Shown one piece after another: positions 39,361-47,396 of a DNA stretch of 64,000 bases (within the stretch, counting starts at the first letter, position 1; each line of letters begins with the position of its first letter). The notes under the pieces are model-generated. The model searched no databases. It saw nothing but the letters and a program-made list of their open reading frames with translations, and was not told the DNA's origin. Source of the stretch: Acidovorax sp. DW039 (GTDB lineage Bacteria > Pseudomonadota > Gammaproteobacteria > Burkholderiales > Burkholderiaceae_C); assembly GCF_037101375.1 (NCBI RefSeq), contig NZ_AP029019.1:2480001-2544000 (forward strand), in the 5' to 3' direction. The position numbers were made by a program, and so were the translations under genes.

Positions 39361-40806
39361 TCAGCGGCCAGCCGTTACCCCCGCTTTCAGCCCAATCCGC
39401 CGCGTAGCCACTGCAGCCGCCAGGTGCTCGTCGTGCGTCACCAGCATCAGCGCGGCCCCAGTCTCCTGCGTGGCGCTCAGCAAAATCTGGATGGCCTCTT
39501 GCTGCGTGATCGGGTCCAGGCGCGATGTGGGCTCGTCGGCAAACAGCAGGGCGGGTTGTGCCACCAGCACGCGGGCCAGGGCAATGCGCTGCAGCTCGCC
39601 GCCGGAGACTTGTTCGGGCTTGCGCTCCAGCAGGCTCTCGGGCACGCGCAACTGCTCCAGCCGCCGTTGCACCGCCTTCCAGTCGCAGCGGTGCAGCCGG
39701 GCGGCATCGCGCAGCGACTGGGCCAGGCTGATGTGCGGCGCAAACGAGCCCACCGGGTCTTGGTACAGCTTTTGGAACGCATGCGGGCGCAGGCCTGCAC
39801 CGCGTGCCACGCTGCCCGTGTCGGGCGGCAGCAGGCCCAGCAGCACATTGCCCAGCGTGCTTTTGCCCGTGCCGCTGGGGCCTTGCACGGCCACGCGCTC
39901 GCCGCTGCGGATTTGCAGGTCCATGGGCGCAAACAGCTGCTGTGCGCCATAGGTTTTGGAAATGCCCCGTGCATCCACCACCGGCTCGCCCGCCTGCGGT
40001 GCCGCAAACGGCAGCCAGCGGGCCGGGTCGGCATCCATGAGCTGGCGGGTGAAGGGGTGCTGGGGCTGCGCCGCCACCTTGCCAATGGCCCCTTGCTCCA
40101 CCGCCTGCCCATGCCGCAGCACGATGACCTGGCCGCCCAGCGCCTGCGCCACCGCCATGTCGTGCGTGATGGCCAGCAGGCAACCGCCCGCCTGCAGCAC
40201 GCTGCGGAACACCTCCACCGTGCGGTCGCGCCAATGGTTGTCCAGGCCCTTGGTGGGTTCGTCCACCATCAGCACCGGCGCGCCGCCTGCCAGGGTGATG
40301 GCGGCCACCGCCCGCTGTGCCATGCCGCCTGAAAGCTGCCAGGGGTAATGCGCCGTGGCCTGGTCCAGCCCGGCGCGGGCCAGCTCTTGCTGTGCGCGGG
40401 CTGCGGCCTCGCCCTGGGGCTGGCTGTGCAGCAGGGTGTAGACCTCGGCCAGTTGCGGGGCCACGCGCTGCAGCGGGTTCAGAGCCACGGTGGGCTCCTG
40501 CGGCAGCAGGGCCAGCTTGCGGCCCCACAGGGCGCGGCGGCTGGCGGCGTCTTCGGCGCGGGTGGTGATGCCGTCGATGGTGATGGCACCACTGGCCCGC
40601 AGCGCAGGCGGCAGGTTGCCCATGATGGCCTGGGCCAGCAGCGACTTGCCCGCGCCGCTTTCGCCCACCAGGCTCAGCGCCTCGCCTGCATGCAGCTTGA
40701 AGGAAATGCCTTGCAGCAGCGCGCGGCCACCCACATGGATGGCCAGGTCGTCCACCGTCAGCAAGGCTGTGGCGGAGGCGGTAGTTGGAGAAGTCGTATA
40801 GGTCAT
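39361..40806 (-). CDS. ABC transporter ATPase, two fused ATPase domains (peptide/nickel type)
   Basis: The 481-residue protein contains two complete ATPase domains: Walker A GESGAGKS with signature LSGGMAQR in the N half, and Walker A GPSGTGKS with signature VSGGELQR in the C half. It equals a DppD-DppF or NikD-NikE fusion. It is the last gene of a four-gene run overlapping by ATGA, and would power the two permeases upstream. Confidence 0.92.
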   Translation of the reverse strand: MTYTTSPTTASATALLTVDDLAIHVGGRALLQGISFKLHAGEALSLVGESGAGKSLLAQAIMGNLPPALRASGAITIDGITTRAEDAASRRALWGRKLALLPQEPTVALNPLQRVAPQLAEVYTLLHSQPQGEAAARAQQELARAGLDQATAHYPWQLSGGMAQRAVAAITLAGGAPVLMVDEPTKGLDNHWRDRTVEVFRSVLQAGGCLLAITHDMAVAQALGGQVIVLRHGQAVEQGAIGKVAAQPQHPFTRQLMDADPARWLPFAAPQAGEPVVDARGISKTYGAQQLFAPMDLQIRSGERVAVQGPSGTGKSTLGNVLLGLLPPDTGSVARGAGLRPHAFQKLYQDPVGSFAPHISLAQSLRDAARLHRCDWKAVQRRLEQLRVPESLLERKPEQVSGGELQRIALARVLVAQPALLFADEPTSRLDPITQQEAIQILLSATQETGAALMLVTHDEHLAAAVATRRIGLKAGVTAGR

Positions 40807-41702
40807 GCGGCCTCCCGCTCAGGTTGGATGAGCATCATGGCGGCCACCAGCCACAGCAGCACGGCGGTGGGGGCAGCAATCAGCCACGGCGCTTCTTCGT
40901 AATAAGGCATGGCCTCGGTGATCATCAGGCCCAGCTCGGCGGTGGGGGCCTGCGCGCCCACGCCCACAAAGCCCAGAGCCGCCAGCGCCAGCACGGCCTG
41001 CGCGGTGGTAAAGGCCAGCAGTGTGCCCAGCGTGGGGGCCAGCGCGGGCAGCAGGTGGCGGCGCAGCACATAGGCGCGGCCAAAGCCCAGCAGGCGCGAT
41101 GCCTGCACCGCATCACCCACCAGCACGGGCCGCGCCATGGCCCGGCACACGCGAAAGTATTCCACCCACATGGCAGTGGCCATGCCCACATACAGCGCCC
41201 ACAACTGGCCGGGGGCCAGCGCCGCAATCAGCAGCACCAGCAGCAGGCCGGGGATGGCCAGCACCGCATCGGCCAACATGACCAGCGTGCGCTCCACCCG
41301 CCCGCCGCGCCACGCGGCCAGCACGCCCAGCAGGGTGCCGGGCACCGCCGCACTCAGCGCCGCCAGCACCGCCATGCCCAGCGATAGCTGCGTGGCATGC
41401 GCCAGCCGCGCCAGCCACGAGCGGCCCAGCACATCGGTGCCCAGCCAGTGCTCCGTGCCAGGGTGGGCCAGCTGGTTGCGCAGGTTCTGCTCAATCGGGC
41501 TGGCATCCACCAGCCAGGGGCCCAGCAGCGCCCACAGGGCCAGCAGGCCCATCAGCACCAGCCCCGTGCGTTGCTGCCACGACCAGCGGGGGGCAGACAG
41601 CGCCAGATACGGCACGGGTGCCGGTGCTGCGCCGGGCGTTGTGGTTGTGGTGGGGTTCGTCGCCGGGGTGGTGGGTGTCAAAGCCATCTCTTGCGCGCTC
41701 AT
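40803..41702 (-). CDS. ABC transporter permease (DppC/NikC type)
   Basis: The 299-residue inner-membrane protein has an N-terminal membrane helix and a C-terminal permease domain with the GTDVLGRSWLARLAHATQ and LGFGRAYVLRRHLLP (EAA-loop) blocks of DppC/NikC proteins. A Pro/Thr/Ala-rich N-terminus precedes the first helix. ATGA overlaps with both neighbours indicate strict coupling. Confidence 0.92.
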   Translation of the reverse strand: MSAQEMALTPTTPATNPTTTTTPGAAPAPVPYLALSAPRWSWQQRTGLVLMGLLALWALLGPWLVDASPIEQNLRNQLAHPGTEHWLGTDVLGRSWLARLAHATQLSLGMAVLAALSAAVPGTLLGVLAAWRGGRVERTLVMLADAVLAIPGLLLVLLIAALAPGQLWALYVGMATAMWVEYFRVCRAMARPVLVGDAVQASRLLGFGRAYVLRRHLLPALAPTLGTLLAFTTAQAVLALAALGFVGVGAQAPTAELGLMITEAMPYYEEAPWLIAAPTAVLLWLVAAMMLIQPEREAA

Positions 41703-42667
41703 GCCGCCACCTTTCTTTGTTGGCGTGGGTCCAGCGCCACGCAGGCTGCATCCAGCAGCAGGTTGAACAGCACAAACATCAGCGCCATGGCCAGCGCCGT
41801 GCCTTGCACCACCGGAATGTCCCGTCCAAAGATGGCGTGCACCAGCGCATGGCCAATGCCGGGCCAGGCAAACAGAGTCTCTACCACCAGCGCGCCTTCC
41901 ACCAAAAACAGCGTTTGCACGCCCAGGTAGGCCACTACGGGCACGGCCGCAGCGCGCAGGCCGTGGCGCAGCATGGCTTGCATGTCGGTCAGCCCCTTGG
42001 TGCGCGCAAATTCAAACGCGGGTGACTGGGCCACCTCTTGCATGGCACTGCGCGTCACGCGGGCCAGCCCGGCCCCCAGGCCCAGGCCCAGCGCCAGGGC
42101 GGGCAGCACCAGGCTGGCGCTTTCGTCATCGCCCGCCACGGGCAAAAAGCCCCACTGCACCGCCACCAGCAGCATCAGCAGCACCGACAGCAAAAACGGC
42201 GGCGTGCCGCGCAGCACCACGGCCAGCGCCCAACTGGCGCGGTTGGCCCAGCTACCGGGGCGCAGCCCGGCCCACAGCCCCAGGGGCAGGCCCACGGCCA
42301 GGGCCACCGCCAGCGCGGCCGCAGACAGGCGCAGCGTGGCGCCCAGGTGGTGGGCCACTTCCACCCACACCGGGCGCTGGGTGACGAGCGACTGGCCCAG
42401 GTTCAGCGTCGCCATGTCGCGCCACCAGCCCAGCAGGCCTTGCAGGGCGCTCTGGTTCAAGCCCAGCTCGGCACGCACCGCGTCGGCCGCCGCGCCGCTG
42501 ACCAAATCCAGCCCGTAGCGGCTGGCGGCTACGCGCATGGCCAGGTCGCCCGGCAGTGCGCGCACCATGAAAAAGCACAACGTGCCGATGATGAGCGCCA
42601 GCGCCACCACCTGCAGGCCGCGCCGCCCCAGCATGTGCAGCCAGGGGTTGCGAAGGGAAAGGTTCAT
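41699..42667 (-). CDS. ABC transporter permease (DppB/NikB type)
   Basis: The 322-residue permease has the DppB/NikB N-terminus FFMVRALPGDLA, a periplasmic segment, and the C-terminal domain with TKGLTDMQAMLRHGLRAA and VETLFAWPGIGHAL. The ATG at 42667 overlaps the binding-protein stop (ATGA). A much longer in-frame extension upstream is rejected because it runs through the binding-protein gene. Confidence 0.92.
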   Translation of the reverse strand: MNLSLRNPWLHMLGRRGLQVVALALIIGTLCFFMVRALPGDLAMRVAASRYGLDLVSGAAADAVRAELGLNQSALQGLLGWWRDMATLNLGQSLVTQRPVWVEVAHHLGATLRLSAAALAVALAVGLPLGLWAGLRPGSWANRASWALAVVLRGTPPFLLSVLLMLLVAVQWGFLPVAGDDESASLVLPALALGLGLGAGLARVTRSAMQEVAQSPAFEFARTKGLTDMQAMLRHGLRAAAVPVVAYLGVQTLFLVEGALVVETLFAWPGIGHALVHAIFGRDIPVVQGTALAMALMFVLFNLLLDAACVALDPRQQRKVAA

Positions 42668-44268
42668 GCGTTGCTCCAGTGCATGTCGGTCAATCGGTAG
42701 CTGCGCTCCAGCGGGTCCAGCGATACGCCTTGCAGGCGGCGGTTCACGGCCACGTGGTGGCGGTACCACGCGATGGGGATGACGGGCAGCTCGTCTTGCA
42801 GCGTTTGCGTGACGGTGGCGCGCAGCGCCTGGGCGCCGCGCGCATCGGGCGTGCTGCGCATGAGCTGGGCCAGCGCCTGCACCACGGCATCGCTGTGCCA
42901 GCCCATCGCGCCCCAGTCGCCGCCCTTGGCAGAAAAGTCGCCCGATAGCGTGCCCGCAGGGTCGGGCACATTGGCGTAGTTGCGCGCGGCCAGGGCCAGT
43001 TGCAGCGTGCCGTCGCGGTGGCCCAGGGGGATGTCGCCCGAGTTGCCGATCAGCACCTTGACGGCAATGCCCGCCAGCCGCCATTGCTCTTGCAGCGCCG
43101 TGGCAATCAGTGGTAGCTCGGGCCGGTCTAAAAAGGTGCGAATGTTCAGCACCAGCGGCTGCCCATCCGGCCCGCGCAGGCCGTCGCTGTGGCGCTGCCA
43201 GCCTGCTTCGCGCAACAGGCGCTGAGCGGCTTCCGGGTCGTGGCGCAGCGGGGGCAGGGCGGGGTTATGCCAGTCGGCTAGGGTGGGGGGAAGCAACTGC
43301 GTGGCGGCCAGGGCTTCATCGCCCATCAGCGCATGCGCAATGCCTGCGCGGTCAATGCTCAGGCTCAGCGCCTGGCGCACCCGCACGTCTTGCAGGCCGG
43401 GCAGCGTGGCATTGAGCTTGACGATCACCGTGCGCGGCAGCGTGACGGATGTGATGCCCACCTTGGCGTGGCGGCGCAGCCGCCGCAGGCTGGCCGGGTC
43501 CAGCCCATAGGCCAGATGGGCCTGGCTGCCTTCCACCATCAGCGCCCGGGTCTCGGCCCGTGTGACGGCCATGTAGGCCACGCTGCGCACCGCCGGGGCG
43601 GGTGTGGATGTGGGGCGGTCATAGTCGTCAAATGCCTCGGTCTCCACCTGCTGCGGCGGCACCAGCTTGGCTATACGGTAGGGGCCGGTGCCGATGATGC
43701 GCTGCACCTTGCCGTCTGCGCCAAAGCTGCCGGGGGCCAGCACCAGCGTGCTGTAGTGCGCCAGTTGCGCCGCCAGCGCGTTGTGCGGGCGGCTCAGGCG
43801 GATCAGCACCTCGCCGTCGCCCTCTGCTGTGATGGACGCAATGGGCGCGTTGCTGAGCAGGGCCGGGGCCTTTTGGGCGCGCTGCAGGCTTTGCACCACC
43901 ACGGCCGCCGTTGCGCGGCTGCCATCATGAAACCGCGCACCGGGCCGCAGCGTGAAGTGCCAGGCCAGCCCATCGGCAGACACCTTCCACCGCTGCGCCA
44001 GCGCGGGCTGGGGGCGGCCATGGTCATCTGCACCCAGCAGGGTTTCGCACACCTGCAGGTTCAGCAGCATGTAGCCACTGCTGGCCGGGGCCAGGCTGGT
44101 GAATTCCCACGGGCCTACGATTTGCAATGTGGCGGGGGCCGTGGCCGCACTATCCTGGGCCAGCGCCCAGGGGGCTGCGCCAGACGCAAGGCACGCGCTG
44201 GCTGTGTGCAGCGCGGCGCGGCGGGTGCAGCCCGGTGGAGTTTCGGCAGGCTTGAAGCCGTGTTTCAA
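42664..44268 (-). CDS. Family-5 extracellular solute-binding protein (peptide/nickel type)
   Basis: The 534-residue periplasmic protein has an Arg-Arg signal (CTRRAALHTASA) and the family-5 blocks WHFTLRPGARFHDG and VRQALSLSIDR. The start is TTG at 44268, with TAGGAG six bases upstream and no usable ATG before the mature region. It opens the importer operon, 217 bp downstream of a TonB-dependent receptor on the same strand. The ligand may be a peptide, opine-type chelate or nickel complex; the sequence does not decide. Confidence 0.88.
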   Translation of the reverse strand: MKHGFKPAETPPGCTRRAALHTASACLASGAAPWALAQDSAATAPATLQIVGPWEFTSLAPASSGYMLLNLQVCETLLGADDHGRPQPALAQRWKVSADGLAWHFTLRPGARFHDGSRATAAVVVQSLQRAQKAPALLSNAPIASITAEGDGEVLIRLSRPHNALAAQLAHYSTLVLAPGSFGADGKVQRIIGTGPYRIAKLVPPQQVETEAFDDYDRPTSTPAPAVRSVAYMAVTRAETRALMVEGSQAHLAYGLDPASLRRLRRHAKVGITSVTLPRTVIVKLNATLPGLQDVRVRQALSLSIDRAGIAHALMGDEALAATQLLPPTLADWHNPALPPLRHDPEAAQRLLREAGWQRHSDGLRGPDGQPLVLNIRTFLDRPELPLIATALQEQWRLAGIAVKVLIGNSGDIPLGHRDGTLQLALAARNYANVPDPAGTLSGDFSAKGGDWGAMGWHSDAVVQALAQLMRSTPDARGAQALRATVTQTLQDELPVIPIAWYRHHVAVNRRLQGVSLDPLERSYRLTDMHWSNA

Positions 44269-44352
44269 ATCAATCTCCTATGTGGTGTTGGAGGGATGGG
44301 GGTGGAGGCGGGCAGCGCTTGGGCAGCGCGTCCTTGTCTCTCGCTATGCATC

Positions 44353-44433
44353 CCCACCCGTTCGCCCTGAGCTGGTCGAAGGGCCTGCAAAGGCAATGCC
44401 CTTGCCTCAACAGGCTCAGCCCGAACGGGTGGG
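44353..44433. repeat. Imperfect 80-bp inverted repeat with CCCTGAGC...GTCGAAGGGC motif
   Basis: The arms CCCACCCGTTCGCCCTGAGC (left) and GGCTCAGCCCGAACGGGTGGG (right) pair around a central AAGGGC/GCCCTT segment. The motif resembles a short element found in many proteobacterial genomes. It lies between the TonB receptor stop and the binding-protein start, so it may attenuate the transcript. Confidence 0.6.
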
Positions 44434-44485
44434 TGAGAACGCACAGGCATGGTGGGAATGCCGTGTTTCAGAATCCGCGCCTGCA

Positions 44486-46669
44486 TCAGAACTTGGCCTG
44501 CAGCCCCACCGTCACGGTGCGCAACGCCCCTGGCGTCACCCACACGCGGCTGTACGAGCTGGTGTAGTGCACCTTGTCAAACAGGTTGTCCACGTCCACA
44601 GTCAGGTTCACCGCAGGGCTCAGCCGCCAATACGCCAGCAGCTTGGCCGTGGTGTAGCTGGGCAGGTCAAACGCGGCGGTGCCTGCATTGGCTTCGGCCT
44701 GCGTGCGGGCCTGGCCCAGGCGCTTGCCCATGTAGGTCACGCCGCCGCCCACGCCATAGCGCTGGCCGTTGGCCAAGGCGTTTTCGTACACGGCCAGCAC
44801 GCTGCCGTTCACCTTGGGCACGTTCAGCAGCCTGCCGCCCACTTCCAGCGTGTTGTCGCGGGTGATTTCCACATCGTTGAACACCAGGCTAGCGTTCAGT
44901 CGCCAGTTCGCCGTCAGGCGGCCTGCCACATCCAGTTCCAGCCCCCGGCTGCGCACTTCGCCCGCAGCCACCGAGAAGCCGGAATTCTGCGGGTCGCTGG
45001 TCAGCACGTTGCGCTTGGTGATGTCAAACAGCGCTGCCGTCGCGCCCAGGCGCTGGTCGGGGCTTTCCCACTTGGCACCCAGCTCAAAGGCGCGGGCTCT
45101 TTCAGGGTCAAAAGCATTGCCCGCCACATCGCTGCCCGTGTTGGGGCGGAAGGACTTGCCTGCGTTGGCATACACCGTCCACCCCGCGCTGGGCAGCCAG
45201 CTCACGCCCAGGCGGGGCGACACGGCCGATGGGGTTTGCACGGTGGTGGTCGCGTTCAGGCGGTTTTGCAGGCTCTGGTCGTAGTTGTCGGCCCGCAGCC
45301 CGGCCATCACGCGCCACTGCTCGCCCAGCTTCACGGTGTCTTGCACATAAAGCGCGGTGTTGCGCTGCTTTTCATACGTGTCGGTGTTGCGGCCCGGCGT
45401 GGGCTGCGCCTGGCCGTACACGGGGTTGAAGATGTCGATGGCGTAGGGCGCGCTGGCGCTGGGGTTGGCCCGCAGCATCAGCGAATCCATGTGAAAGCGG
45501 TAGCTCTCCAGCCCCACCAGCACCTCTTGCTCCAGCCCGCTTGCGCGCACGGTGCCCTGCAGCTCGGCTTGCAGCGCTACGTCGTCCGACTGAAAGTCGC
45601 GGTAACGGCGCTGGCGTCGCAGGGTGCGGCCATCGGCCTGCAAGGCGCTGGCCTCGGTCGAATAGCCCTTCAACCCCGTCTCTCGGTACGACAAGCCCGT
45701 GCGGCTGCGCCAGTCGGCATTCCATTCGTGCGACAACACCAGTTGGTGCGTCTGGTTGGTCACTGTCACATCGCCGTCGGCGGGCTCGCCCAAAAAGCGG
45801 CTCACAGGCACTGCGCCCAGTTGGTTGTTGACGGCTACCACGCCCCGGTCCAGCGGCGTGGCGTGACGCAGGTATTCCGATGTGTATTCCAGCACTGTGT
45901 TGGGCGAGAGCTTCCAGGTAAAAGCCGGGGCCACCACTTGGCGCTGCGCGCTCACCTGGTCGCGAAAGCTGCCCTTGTCCTCCACCGCCACGTTCAGGCG
46001 GTAGGCCAGGTTGTCAGAGATGGGGCCTGTCGTGTCCAGCGCCGCACGGCCCAGGCCGTGGCTGCCTGCGTAGGCCTCCACCGAACGCGCCGCCTTCCAC
46101 AGCGGCTTTTTGCTCACGATGTTGAGCGTGCCGCCAGGCTCGCTGCTGCCATACAGCGCAGCGGCAGGGCCTTTCAAAAACTCAATGCGCTCCACGCCCG
46201 CCAGGTCACGCGGCGCGTTAAAGCCCCGGTTGGACGAAAACCCGTTGAGCAGCGTCGCCATGCCCGTGTTTTCGTTGCCCGGCAGGCCCCGAATCGCCAC
46301 GTTGTCCCACAGCCCGCCAAAGTTGTTTTGGCGCGAGACCCCGCCCACATAGTCCAGCACATCGTCCAGCCGCGTCGCGCCCAGGTCGTCCAGCGTCTGG
46401 CGCGACATCACGCGCACCGACTGCGGCAGCTCGCGCAGCGGCAAGCTGGTCTTGGCCCCCTCGGCCTCGTCAGCGTAATAGGTGCCAGAGGCACTGCGGC
46501 CCACCACATCCACGGCCGACAGGGTGGGTGGGGTGATCACATCGCCCTCTGCGGCCCAGGCGGCGGGGGCAGATGCCACCAGGGCAGCCACAGCCAACGC
46601 AGTCAACGTGGGGCGCGGTAGCGAGGCAGGGGTAGAAGGGCGAGAAAAAGAAACCAAAGAAGAACGCAT
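44486..46669 (-). CDS. TonB-dependent siderophore-type receptor
   Basis: The 727-residue outer-membrane receptor has a signal peptide ending in AWA, a plug domain (LRELPQSVRVMSRQTLDDLG, VAIRGLPGNENTGM, GPAAALYGSSEPGG), and a beta-barrel ending in aromatic LQAKF. It matches the siderophore receptor subgroup. The ATG at 46669 begins at the signal peptide; 44 extra upstream codons are rejected. No convincing Fur box was seen. Its neighbours suggest transfer of the imported chelate to the ABC importer. Confidence 0.93.
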   Translation of the reverse strand: MRSSLVSFSRPSTPASLPRPTLTALAVAALVASAPAAWAAEGDVITPPTLSAVDVVGRSASGTYYADEAEGAKTSLPLRELPQSVRVMSRQTLDDLGATRLDDVLDYVGGVSRQNNFGGLWDNVAIRGLPGNENTGMATLLNGFSSNRGFNAPRDLAGVERIEFLKGPAAALYGSSEPGGTLNIVSKKPLWKAARSVEAYAGSHGLGRAALDTTGPISDNLAYRLNVAVEDKGSFRDQVSAQRQVVAPAFTWKLSPNTVLEYTSEYLRHATPLDRGVVAVNNQLGAVPVSRFLGEPADGDVTVTNQTHQLVLSHEWNADWRSRTGLSYRETGLKGYSTEASALQADGRTLRRQRRYRDFQSDDVALQAELQGTVRASGLEQEVLVGLESYRFHMDSLMLRANPSASAPYAIDIFNPVYGQAQPTPGRNTDTYEKQRNTALYVQDTVKLGEQWRVMAGLRADNYDQSLQNRLNATTTVQTPSAVSPRLGVSWLPSAGWTVYANAGKSFRPNTGSDVAGNAFDPERARAFELGAKWESPDQRLGATAALFDITKRNVLTSDPQNSGFSVAAGEVRSRGLELDVAGRLTANWRLNASLVFNDVEITRDNTLEVGGRLLNVPKVNGSVLAVYENALANGQRYGVGGGVTYMGKRLGQARTQAEANAGTAAFDLPSYTTAKLLAYWRLSPAVNLTVDVDNLFDKVHYTSSYSRVWVTPGALRTVTVGLQAKF

Positions 46670-46863
46670 GGCAAACCAGTCCAAAAGCAATGAATGCAAA
46701 AGCCAGAGGGCCGTGGGGCAGGGCACCATCCGCGAATGGATCGGGTGCGCAAACAGCCGCACGCCCGCACGCACCCCGGCGGGGTGAATGCATGGCTGCA
46801 AAAAAGGGGGATGCGCCCCAGATCGTGTTCAAAGGGCGCAAGCTGGCTGGGGCCTGAACCGTG

Positions 46864-47271
46864 TCAGGCCCGCTGGGCTGGCGGTGGGTCTCTGGCGGCA
46901 AACGGCCAGCGCACCTGCTGGGCCGTGAAGGTGGCCACGCCTTGCGGCAGGGCCATGCGGGGTTCTGTGGGCGGTGGCTGCGGGCTGGCCGCTGCATGGG
47001 CTAGCCCCGCATCCAGCGCATGCGTGAGGCACCAGGCGCAGGTGACGTGTGTGTCTTCCTTGTCTTGCTCGCCACTGGCTGCATCGATGCGAGCTTCGTT
47101 AGCGGCATCAGCCTCTACGCCAATAACAGTGGCCGAGGCCTTTTGCACGCTGCGCACCGCCTCGCGTATATGCCGCGCCTCGTGCAGGGGCACACCTGCC
47201 AGGGCGTTGAACAACGCGGCCAGCAGAAGCAGGATGTGAAGGTGCAGGGCGGGGATGGTGCGGCGCAGCAT
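46864..47271 (-). CDS. DUF2946-like small protein
   Basis: The 135-residue protein has an N-terminal hydrophobic segment (LHLHILLLLAALFNALAG), a central CAWCLTHALD motif and a Pro-rich C-terminus. The Cys-x-x-Cys motif and layout resemble DUF2946 proteins, often found next to TonB receptors for metals. It lies 194 bp upstream of the receptor on the same strand. A short G/C hairpin with a T-run (about 46800-46825) may partly terminate between them. Confidence 0.65.
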   Translation of the reverse strand: MLRRTIPALHLHILLLLAALFNALAGVPLHEARHIREAVRSVQKASATVIGVEADAANEARIDAASGEQDKEDTHVTCAWCLTHALDAGLAHAAASPQPPPTEPRMALPQGVATFTAQQVRWPFAARDPPPAQRA

Positions 47272-47396
47272 GAGGGGATGCGAATCATACCTAGTCCACG
47301 CTGAATAATTCGTTGCTCATCAGCAAACAAGCCAACGGTCACCGGTTATCGCGACTAGTGCCTCACGACACTGACCAGCCCCAGAATGGATTCGAC

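Noticed and set aside
37901..40528. 875-codon minus-strand frame
   Set aside because: Spans antisense to icd and out of frame within the ABC ATPase gene; Ala/Gly/Arg-rich low complexity with no motifs.
44099..46621. 840-codon plus-strand frame
   Set aside because: Antisense to the TonB-dependent receptor, whose plug and barrel motifs are clear.
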